Source: Bacteroidota bacterium (GTDB lineage: Bacteria; Bacteroidota; Bacteroidia; Flavobacteriales; Weeksellaceae). From it: a DNA stretch of 5,026 bases. A program made the translations under genes and the position numbers. Shown here in pieces: positions 1 through 5,026 of this stretch (positions are counted from its first letter, which is position 1; each line of letters opens with the position of its first letter). Under the pieces are notes generated by a model. That model was not told the DNA's origin. It made no database searches and worked only from the letters and a program-made list of their open reading frames with translations. The DNA lies in NCBI GenBank assembly GCA_023433225.1, contig JAEZDQ010000068.1, positions 1-5,026 of the forward strand, written 5' to 3'.

Positions 1-1046
1 GTGCGGGTGTAGGTAAAACCGTATTGATTCAGGAGTTGATTAACAATATTGCAAAAGGCCACGGAGGTTTGTCCGTATTTGCCGGAGTAGGTGAAAGAAC
101 CCGGGAAGGAAACGATTTGCTTCGTGAGATGTTGGAAGCAGGCATCATCAAATACGGTGATGAATTTATGCATTCCATGGAAGAAGGCGGATGGGACTTG
201 TCTAAAGTTGACAAAGAATTAATGAAAGAATCCAAAGCTGCATTTGTTTTCGGACAGATGAATGAGCCTCCGGGAGCACGTGCACGTGTTGCCTTGTCAG
301 GATTGACTTTGGCTGAATACTACCGTGACGGTGACGGTTCAGGCCAAGGTCGTGACGTACTTTTCTTCATCGATAACATCTTCCGTTTTACCCAAGCAGG
401 TTCTGAGGTTTCGGCACTTTTAGGACGTATGCCTTCTGCGGTAGGTTACCAACCTACTTTGGCGACGGAAATGGGTTCCATGCAAGAAAGGATTACTTCT
501 ACCAAAAAAGGTTCGATTACTTCAGTTCAGGCAGTTTATGTACCTGCGGATGACTTGACAGACCCGGCACCGGCAACAACTTTTGCTCACTTGGATGCAA
601 CTACGGTATTGGACAGAAAGATTGCTTCCTTGGGTATTTACCCTGCGGTAAACCCGTTGGAATCAACTTCAAGAATCCTGACACCGGAAATTGTAGGTGA
701 AGAACACTACCGTTGTGCACAACGAGTGAAAGAGATTTTACAAAGATACAAAGCACTTCAGGATATCATTGCGATTCTTGGGATGGAAGAACTTTCGGAA
801 GAAGATAAAATGGTGGTTTACCGGGCGAGAAAGGTTCAACGTTTCCTTTCTCAACCATTCCACGTAGCCGAGCAATTTACCGGTAACCCGGGCGTTTTGG
901 TTGACATCAAAGATACTATCAAAGGGTTCAATATGATTATGGACGGTGAAGTAGATCAATATCCGGAAGCCGCATTCAACCTGAAAGGAACCATCGAAGA
1001 CGTAATCGAAGCAGGTGAAAAAATGTTGGCTGAAGTTAATGCGTAA
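1..1046 (+). CDS. atpD: F1F0 ATP synthase subunit beta, 5'-truncated by window edge
   Basis: Catalytic subunit of the F1 sector, which makes or hydrolyses ATP on the cytoplasmic face of the inner membrane. The window opens inside the Walker A loop: the first full codon is at base 3 and reads AGVGKT, so roughly 150 N-terminal residues lie upstream and 347 are visible. Counting from base 3, K5 matches E. coli K155, and GERTREGNDL holds the catalytic Glu (E31, E. coli E181) and R32. Walker B is DVLFFID, ending at D124 (E. coli D242). The family signature PAVNPLESTS is at about 214-223, with the adenine-stacking Tyr at 213 (E. coli Y331). The DELSEED loop reads EELSEED at 262-268. Compared with E. 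coli, 32 extra residues lie between E31 and D124, typical of Bacteroidota beta subunits. The reading frame is intact to TAA. A TTG at base 24 is an internal Leu, not a start. atpC follows after 57 bases. Identification is essentially certain. Confidence 0.98.
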   Translation, partial: AGVGKTVLIQELINNIAKGHGGLSVFAGVGERTREGNDLLREMLEAGIIKYGDEFMHSMEEGGWDLSKVDKELMKESKAAFVFGQMNEPPGARARVALSGLTLAEYYRDGDGSGQGRDVLFFIDNIFRFTQAGSEVSALLGRMPSAVGYQPTLATEMGSMQERITSTKKGSITSVQAVYVPADDLTDPAPATTFAHLDATTVLDRKIASLGIYPAVNPLESTSRILTPEIVGEEHYRCAQRVKEILQRYKALQDIIAILGMEELSEEDKMVVYRARKVQRFLSQPFHVAEQFTGNPGVLVDIKDTIKGFNMIMDGEVDQYPEAAFNLKGTIEDVIEAGEKMLAEVNA

Positions 1047-1053
1047 TTAGTAG

Positions 1054-1065
1054 CAAGAATTCTTG
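1054..1065. repeat. 12-bp perfect palindrome in the atpD-atpC spacer
   Basis: CAAGAATTCTTG is a perfect inverted repeat eight bases after the atpD stop. Its right part recurs imperfectly as AGAATCTTGAT at 1078-1088, so the 57-base spacer holds two related AGAAT(T)CTTGAT units. There is no loop and no T-tract after it, so it does not look like a terminator. It could be a weak RNA-processing or protein-binding site, or chance in AT-rich DNA. No function is supported. Confidence 0.3.
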
Positions 1066-1103
1066 ATACTTAACACCAGAATCTTGATCCAAAAATTAAA
1101 AAA

Positions 1104-1397
1104 ATGAAATTAAACATCATAACCCCCCAACACGTCATTTTTGACGGTGAAGTCGATTCGGTGACGGTTCCGGGAAAAGACGGCGAATTCCAGCTGTTGA
1201 ATAACCACGCTGCAATTGTTTCCTCATTGGATAAAGGAACGGTAAAAATAAAACTGCACTCCAAATCCACCGTAGATTTTGACAACGTTTCAGGGAAATT
1301 GACTCAATCGCCTGCAAATGAATTCGTGTATTTGTTCGATGTGAATGGTGGTGTGGTGGAAATGAGCAATAATGTGGTGACGATTTTGGCGAGTTAA
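1104..1397 (+). CDS. atpC: F1F0 ATP synthase subunit epsilon, short form
   Basis: Epsilon subunit of the F1 central stalk, which links the gamma rotor to the c-ring. The 97-residue product starts MKLNIITPQHVIFDGEV and contains VPGKDGEFQLLNNHAAIVSSL (about 22-42), the conserved strand and turn of the epsilon beta-sandwich. It ends with a GGVVEMSNNVVTILAS segment (about 82-97) that aligns with the close of that domain. E. coli epsilon is about 139 residues and carries a two-helix C-terminal domain that can inhibit ATP hydrolysis. Here the protein stops where the beta-sandwich ends, so that domain is absent, as is usual in Bacteroidota. The start ATG is preceded by an A-rich stretch (AAAAATTAAAAAA) without a Shine-Dalgarno sequence. 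It lies 57 bases after atpD and is surely co-transcribed with it. No other atp gene follows; a rho-independent terminator comes about 23 bases after the stop. Confidence 0.95.
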   Translation: MKLNIITPQHVIFDGEVDSVTVPGKDGEFQLLNNHAAIVSSLDKGTVKIKLHSKSTVDFDNVSGKLTQSPANEFVYLFDVNGGVVEMSNNVVTILAS

Positions 1398-1419
1398 TCG
1401 TGATCAATCAAATAAAAAT

Positions 1420-1454
1420 AAAAAATCCCGGAATTTAAGTCCCGGGATTTTTTT
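1420..1454. terminator. Bidirectional rho-independent terminator between atpC and the HAD gene
   Basis: The left arm ATCCCGG (1425-1431) pairs with CCGGGAT (1442-1448) around a 10-base loop. The flanking A-run (1420-1425) extends the stem by pairing with the T-run (1448-1453), giving about 14 pairs. On the + strand the stem is followed by seven T residues; on the - strand it is followed by a T-rich tail from the A-rich tract at about 1411-1425. It can therefore end both atpDC and the convergent phosphatase transcript. The phosphatase stop codon (1453-1455) lies at the edge of the T-tract. Confidence 0.9.
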
Positions 1455-2151
1455 ATAAGTAATTTTTCAAATCAATTAATTTTTCGACCACCGGAACCTC
1501 TTCAATCCAAAGGTGGTTTTCATTCAGTGGATTGAAGAAAATCGCTTTCATCCCAAACCTTGATGCGCCCACCATATCGGCAATCCAGTCATCGCCGATG
1601 TAAAGAGAATTTTCCTTTTCTACGCCGGCATTATTTAATGCTGTTTGAAAAGCAATCGGATCCGGTTTGGGGACACCGGCACTTTCCGCCGTCGTGATGG
1701 TTTTTACATAATTCCTGATGATGCTGTTTTCAATTTTGCGATGGGTAACTTCCTCAAAACCATTTGTTAGAATGTGAATTGAATATTTGTATTGTAAATA
1801 TTCGAGTAATTCCTCCGCTCCTTCCACAAGATAATTGGACTGCGTTACCTCATTTACGAAACGTTCCTCAAAATCCATTGCAAAATCAGGATTTGGGATT
1901 CCCATATTTCTAAATGCTTCCGGAAAACGGCGGTCCCTTAATTCTTCTTTGGTTACTTTTTGATCGCGTAAATCAGCCCAAAGCGATTCATTGCTTTCGT
2001 AATAAAACGGATAAAATTCATTGAAACTAAAAGCATATTTTTCCTGAATTTGAAATTCCTCAAAAAGTTTTGCCAAAATAATTTTTGCGTTTCGCCTGTA
2101 ATCCCAAAGAGTATTGTCCAAATCGAAAAAGATGTGCCTGATGTTTTCCAT
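1453..2151 (-). CDS. HAD-superfamily hydrolase, YjjG/YfnB-like (probable nucleotide 5'-phosphatase)
   Basis: Cytosolic phosphatase of HAD subfamily IA, 232 residues from the ATG at 2151. All four HAD motifs are present. Motif I is FFDLDNT, with the nucleophile D10 and acid/base D12. Motif II is the Thr of ILTNG (T129), motif III is the Lys of KPDP (K162), and motif IV is GDDWIAD with D187, D188 and D192 as Mg-binding candidates. The helical cap lies at about residues 18-100. Overall pattern and length resemble YjjG/YfnB-type proteins; E. coli YjjG hydrolyses dUMP, dTMP and non-canonical pyrimidine nucleotides. Substrate here is inferred from that resemblance and could differ, for example a sugar phosphate. 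A TTG nine bases upstream (2160) is in frame, but it overlaps the predicted -7 promoter element, so the ATG is preferred. The gene is monocistronic: it converges on atpC and diverges from the flippase. No signal peptide or membrane segment is seen. Confidence 0.88.
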   Translation of the reverse strand: MENIRHIFFDLDNTLWDYRRNAKIILAKLFEEFQIQEKYAFSFNEFYPFYYESNESLWADLRDQKVTKEELRDRRFPEAFRNMGIPNPDFAMDFEERFVNEVTQSNYLVEGAEELLEYLQYKYSIHILTNGFEEVTHRKIENSIIRNYVKTITTAESAGVPKPDPIAFQTALNNAGVEKENSLYIGDDWIADMVGASRFGMKAIFFNPLNENHLWIEEVPVVEKLIDLKNYL

Positions 2152-2157
2152 AAGTTG

Positions 2158-2189
2158 CAAAAGTATAAAGTTTCAATGGGATAGTTCAA
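2158..2189 (-). promoter_or_regulatory. Candidate Bacteroidota-type promoter for the HAD gene
   Basis: Read on the - strand, TACTTTTG (2165-2158) matches the Bacteroidota -7 consensus TAnnTTTG exactly. A TTG (2189-2187) lies 21 bases upstream, a usual -33 element and spacing in this phylum. Transcription would then begin about 3-6 bases after the motif, at about 2155-2152, almost on the ATG at 2151. That predicts a leaderless or near-leaderless mRNA. The start site is inferred from the motif only. Confidence 0.55.
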
Positions 2190-2197
2190 GGTTCAAA
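2184..2197. repeat. Tandem 7-bp repeat in the divergent promoter region
   Basis: GTTCAAG is followed directly by GTTCAAA, giving two near-identical 7-base units in the middle of the 91-base divergent intergenic region. They cover the -33 zone of the leftward promoter and the expected -33 zone of the rightward one. This position would suit a shared regulator, but the units are short and AT-rich and may be chance. Confidence 0.3.
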
Positions 2198-2210
2198 GCT
2201 TAATTATTAG

Positions 2211-2218
2211 TAGTTTTG
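2211..2218 (+). promoter_or_regulatory. Candidate -7 element for the polysaccharide operon
   Basis: TAGTTTTG matches TAnnTTTG exactly, 24 bases before the flippase ATG, predicting a 5' leader of about 20 bases. No TTG is found at the proper -33 distance; only TTC triplets at 2185-2187 and 2192-2194 are near. The promoter may therefore be weak or depend on an activator. The motif contains an in-frame upstream TTG (2216-2218), which argues against that codon as the translation start. Confidence 0.45.
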
Positions 2219-2242
2219 TTAGACAATCTGCCAAGCTTGAAA

Positions 2243-3502
2243 ATGAACACCCAACAGTTCCGAACCAAAAACTTCAAAGGCGTACTTTCTTTGCTGGCCG
2301 GAAATTCCATTGCCAAAATTATCATGAGCGTCGGCGGCTTAGTCCTGGCCAATTTTTACGGGCCGGAAAGCTACGGCGTTTATAATGTTTTCCTGAGTTA
2401 CGTGATGATTCTTCCGGTATTGGCTTCTTTCCGTTTGGAAAATATCATGATTCTCCAAAAAGGAAGTACCGAAATCCGAAACCTTTTCAGTTGGGTCATT
2501 TGGATTTCATTGGCAGCTACGGCTTTGCTCATCGGTATCCTGTGTATACTGAAAAGCATGGGTTTGCTTAGGATTGACCTGACTGTTTTCATCCTCTTGC
2601 TTTGTGGCGCGGGTGCGGTGTTGACAGCTTGGAACAGTACCCAAAATGCACTTTTTACAAAGTTCCAACTATTCAAACAAATGTCCGTCGCTTTTGTGGT
2701 TGCCTCGGTTTTTTCGGTTGCTTCCCAAGCTTTATTTTATTGGTTGAAATTAGAAAATGGTTTGATTTACGGATGGTTGGTGGGTCTTGCTGCATCTTTT
2801 ATATACAATGCGCGCGTATCCAAAAATCGGTTGGTAAAGCCTGATTTTACACTTTTTAAACAAAGCCTGAAAGCACATTTTCCGGTGGTGAAATACACCT
2901 ACCCTTCCGATTCTATTAATGCTTTGGCGAATAATATTCTGCCGATTTTGGTCATTATTTATTTTACAAAAACCGAAGTAGGGCTCTATGCCATGGCGTT
3001 TAAGGTGTTGTCAACTCCTTTGGTTTTGCTTTCCGGTTCGGTTTCGCGGGTTTACTTTCAGAAGGCAGTGACCCTTTATGACCATGATAAAAAGGCACTC
3101 CATAAATTGACCCAACGCGTGGTTTATTCCAATGTAGGATTGATTCTCCTGTTCATTCTGTTTATGAACTCCATCGGCGTTTACCTGCTTGATTTGTTTT
3201 TGAAAGACAGTTGGGAAGGCCTGAGCCGGTATATTCTATTGCTTTCATTTTGGATTTTGGCACGAAGTGCTTTAACGCCCATTATTTCCATTTTGATGGT
3301 CATCAAAAAAAACCATTATTCGCTGGCTTTCAATATTTATTTGTTGTTGGTCAACTTCATTGCGATTTATTTCGGGGTAGTACAAGGTGATTTTGCCAAA
3401 TGTGTTCTGGTTTTTTCGTTGCTTTCAGGAATGGGTTATTGGGTGGTAACTGTTTTGGTATTCTTACATTTGAACCGCATTAAAAAGAAAAATGAAGCCT
3501 AA
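2243..3502 (+). CDS. Wzx-like polysaccharide flippase (MVF/PST family membrane protein)
   Basis: Integral inner-membrane protein of 419 residues, likely moving a lipid-linked oligosaccharide across the membrane for O-antigen, capsule or exopolysaccharide assembly. About 12 hydrophobic helices can be picked out, roughly at residues 14-36, 46-66, 80-103, 110-131, 146-167, 171-189, 227-243, 246-266, 294-316, 328-353, 359-379 and 383-408, with a Lys-rich C-terminus (RIKKKNEA). The first inter-helix loop has FYGPESYGVYN (38-48), the conserved Gly-Pro/Tyr-Gly pattern of polysaccharide exporters. Mid-protein YFTKTEVGLYAMAFKVLSTP (240-259) matches the second-half repeat of these proteins. Length fits the usual 400-500. 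The ATG at 2243 was chosen because an in-frame TTG at 2216 lies inside the predicted promoter; no Shine-Dalgarno is seen. Its last 11 bases overlap the next gene, a glycosyltransferase, which supports a glycan role. The exact substrate cannot be read from the sequence, and other MOP-superfamily functions are less likely. Confidence 0.85.
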   Translation: MNTQQFRTKNFKGVLSLLAGNSIAKIIMSVGGLVLANFYGPESYGVYNVFLSYVMILPVLASFRLENIMILQKGSTEIRNLFSWVIWISLAATALLIGILCILKSMGLLRIDLTVFILLLCGAGAVLTAWNSTQNALFTKFQLFKQMSVAFVVASVFSVASQALFYWLKLENGLIYGWLVGLAASFIYNARVSKNRLVKPDFTLFKQSLKAHFPVVKYTYPSDSINALANNILPILVIIYFTKTEVGLYAMAFKVLSTPLVLLSGSVSRVYFQKAVTLYDHDKKALHKLTQRVVYSNVGLILLFILFMNSIGVYLLDLFLKDSWEGLSRYILLLSFWILARSALTPIISILMVIKKNHYSLAFNIYLLLVNFIAIYFGVVQGDFAKCVLVFSLLSGMGYWVVTVLVFLHLNRIKKKNEA

Positions 3503-4628
3503 ACATATACTTTTTTTGAGTTCCTGGTATCCTTCACGGTTAAGGCCTTTTGCGGGAGATTTCGTGCAGCGGCATGCCTGGGCTGCTTCACGTTTGAATC
3601 AAATTTCTGTTTTACATGCCGCCAAACAGGAAAATTTGGGACAGGTTTACGAAGTTGATGTAAAAGAAGGAATTATCAAAGAAGTGGTTGTTTATTACAA
3701 ACATTCTTGGTTTCGTCCCTTGAATTATCTCAGGCGTCTGATTGCTTTAAAAAAAGGATTGAAACAAATCGAAGATTTTCACCTTGTGCATCTTAATGTG
3801 ACTTATCCGGCGGGTATATTTGCACTTTATCTGAAATTTTTTAAACATAAAAAATATGTGATAACGGAGCACTGGACAGGGTTCCGGGAAGATTTATTCC
3901 GTCAATTCCCGGCTCTGGAAAGGTGGGTAATTAAACTCATTTTGAAAAATTCAGAAAGGCTGCTTCCTGTTTCCCATCATTTAGGGAAAAGTATGCAAAG
4001 CGTTTCCGGGAATAAATCCTTCGAAGTCATTCCGAATGTGATTGACACGGATTTGTTTGTGCCTGATTTGAATTTATACGAAAAGAAGATATGTCGTTTT
4101 TTACATCTGTCCAACCTCAAATCCGATCATAAAAACATTTTGGGAATGTTGAATGTTGCCAAACGTTTGGCCGATGAACAATTCCAATTTGAATTCCACA
4201 TAGGCGGAAACGGTTCTTTGAAGGAGATTGAAAAGTTTATAGCGGACAACCATTTAGAATTGCAGATTCAAGTATTCGGGACTTTACAATACAATGAAGT
4301 TCCTGCCAAGATGAACGCTTACGATTGTTTTGTGCTTTTCAGTAATTACGAGAACCAGCCCTGTGTACAAACGGAATCCTATTCCTGTGGCGTTCCTTTT
4401 ATCGGGAGCGATGTCGGTGGAATTCCTGAGTTTTTGCCGGAAGGATTTGGAATAATCGTTCGCAAAGGAAATGAAGATGACTTATATGAAGCAATGAAGG
4501 AAGTGATTAACGGAAAAAAATTCGCTTCCAAAGAGGCCATGCACCAATATGCCCGGAATCATTTTTCTTATGAAACCATTGCCCGAAGATTTGACGAAGT
4601 TTATAAACAGGTTTTAAATGAAAGTTGA
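3492..4628 (+). CDS. GT4-family (GT-B fold) glycosyltransferase
   Basis: Transfers a sugar from an activated nucleotide donor to a growing lipid-linked glycan, probably at the cytoplasmic face of the inner membrane; 378 residues. The N-terminal acceptor domain begins ILFLSSWYPSRLRPFAGDFV (6-25), and TEHWTGF (125-131) and LLPVSHHLGKSM (157-168) are typical of this group. The linker to the donor domain carries IPNVIDTDLF (180-189). The C-terminal domain has HLSNLKSDHKNI (205-216), with K214 a likely phosphate contact, IGGNGS (237-242), and the retaining GT4 E-x7-E motif at E287 and E295, followed by SCGVPFIGSDVGGIPE (298-313). No transmembrane segment is evident. The start ATG lies within the end of the flippase gene (11-base overlap ATGAAGCCTAA), so translation is likely coupled. 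Donor sugar and acceptor cannot be deduced. The catalytic motifs are complete, so the protein is probably active. Confidence 0.92.
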   Translation: MKPKHILFLSSWYPSRLRPFAGDFVQRHAWAASRLNQISVLHAAKQENLGQVYEVDVKEGIIKEVVVYYKHSWFRPLNYLRRLIALKKGLKQIEDFHLVHLNVTYPAGIFALYLKFFKHKKYVITEHWTGFREDLFRQFPALERWVIKLILKNSERLLPVSHHLGKSMQSVSGNKSFEVIPNVIDTDLFVPDLNLYEKKICRFLHLSNLKSDHKNILGMLNVAKRLADEQFQFEFHIGGNGSLKEIEKFIADNHLELQIQVFGTLQYNEVPAKMNAYDCFVLFSNYENQPCVQTESYSCGVPFIGSDVGGIPEFLPEGFGIIVRKGNEDDLYEAMKEVINGKKFASKEAMHQYARNHFSYETIARRFDEVYKQVLNES

Positions 4629-5026
4629 TTTTCAGATAGTCTTTGACCGTGATAAAAATGTGGAGGTTTTTCTGAAAAAAGAAAATGCACGTCCGCATGA
4701 TTTTATCTTTTATGAAGATGATGAATTTCAGTTGTTTATAAAAGGGATTGTTCTCAATGAAAAAGATCTGGTGAATCAATATGGTGTTTCAAATCAGATT
4801 TTCAAAACGATTTATGAGCAAAGAGGTATCCGATTTTCCGATTCATTGACAGGTGAATTTTGTGGATTCGTTTGGGACAAAAAGCAACAGCAAATTTTGG
4901 CCTTTACCAATTTGATTGCTTCTCAACGTGTATTTTATTATCAGAATCAGGGAAATACAGTAATCGGAACTAATCTTTTTGACTTAAAAAAATATTTGGA
5001 CGAAAGCCAGTTGCCGTATACTGAAG
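4618..5026 (+). CDS. Asparagine-synthase-like protein, N-terminal part, cut by window end
   Basis: An open frame of 136 residues with no stop runs off the window. It resembles the N-terminal class II glutamine-amidotransferase-like domain of asparagine synthetase B relatives found in polysaccharide loci. Visible matches are FIKGIVLNEKDL (40-51, in place of NGEIYN..EL), SLTGEFCGFVWDKKQQQILA (76-95, the L-x-G-x-F-x-F-x-x-x-D pattern) and ASQRVFYY (101-108, in place of G-x-K-P-L-Y-Y). True family enzymes begin Met-Cys-Gly, the Cys being the glutaminase nucleophile after Met removal. This one begins MKVDFQIVFD. An in-frame TAA directly precedes the ATG, so no upstream start can restore the Cys. 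The protein probably cannot use glutamine itself; it may use ammonia, have another partner, or have lost amidation. The AsnB-type ATP-binding synthetase domain would lie beyond the window and is unseen. The ATG overlaps the glycosyltransferase end by 11 bases, so it belongs to the same operon. Confidence 0.75.
   Translation, partial: MKVDFQIVFDRDKNVEVFLKKENARPHDFIFYEDDEFQLFIKGIVLNEKDLVNQYGVSNQIFKTIYEQRGIRFSDSLTGEFCGFVWDKKQQQILAFTNLIASQRVFYYQNQGNTVIGTNLFDLKKYLDESQLPYTE

Noticed and set aside
24..26. TTG as a start codon for the ATP synthase beta frame
   Set aside because: The frame is open to the window edge and encodes the Walker A loop upstream of this codon, so it is an internal leucine.
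1135..1407. Minus-strand open frame opposite atpC
   Set aside because: It is antisense to a certain atpC, and its His/Pro/Ser-rich product has no family resemblance.
2216..2242. Nine-residue N-terminal extension of the flippase from a TTG start
   Set aside because: The TTG lies inside an exact TAnnTTTG promoter motif and would not be transcribed from it; the ATG at 2243 is a better start.
2602..2844. Second open frame inside the flippase gene
   Set aside because: It lies wholly within a well-supported membrane-protein frame, has no recognisable domain, and looks like an out-of-frame shadow.
3305..3312. Homopolymer A runs (also at about 3749-3755 and 4514-4520) and a T7 run at about 3511-3517 as phase-variation sites
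   Set aside because: They are only 7-8 bases, ordinary in AT-rich coding DNA with Lys and Phe codons, and all frames are intact.
4507..4779. Minus-strand open frame across the glycosyltransferase/asparagine-synthase-like junction
   Set aside because: It is antisense to two coding frames with clear family motifs, and its own product has no recognisable features.

Overview
The window looks like a chromosomal fragment from a Bacteroidota bacterium, probably of the Flavobacteriales. Three things point there: the extra segments in the ATP synthase beta subunit, Bacteroidota-type -7 promoter motifs (TAnnTTTG), and A-rich translation starts without Shine-Dalgarno sequences. The lineage is inferred from these traits and was not tested by a search.

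Layout. Bases 1-1397 hold the end of atpD (cut by the window edge inside the Walker A loop) and a complete short atpC, both on the + strand. A GC-rich hairpin with T-tracts on both sides (about 1420-1454) closes this unit and also serves the convergent HAD-family phosphatase gene on the - strand (1453-2151). A 91-base divergent intergenic region (2152-2242) carries a candidate promoter for each direction. From 2243 to the window end runs a tight + strand cluster: a Wzx-like polysaccharide flippase, a GT4 glycosyltransferase, and the start of an asparagine-synthase-like protein that is cut by the window edge. Each successive pair in this cluster overlaps by 11 bases, so it reads as one translationally coupled operon.

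How the genes work together. AtpD and AtpC are F1-ATPase subunits (catalytic beta and rotor epsilon). The HAD phosphatase is probably a stand-alone housekeeping nucleotidase. The three-gene cluster looks like the start of a surface-polysaccharide locus, with lipid-linked glycan export, sugar transfer, and an amidotransferase-like protein of unknown role. That last protein lacks the N-terminal catalytic cysteine of true glutamine-dependent asparagine synthetases, and it is the least conventional item here. I found no RNA genes, CRISPR arrays, insertion sequences or clear signs of recent mobility, and nothing that can be called a wholly new system from this window alone.
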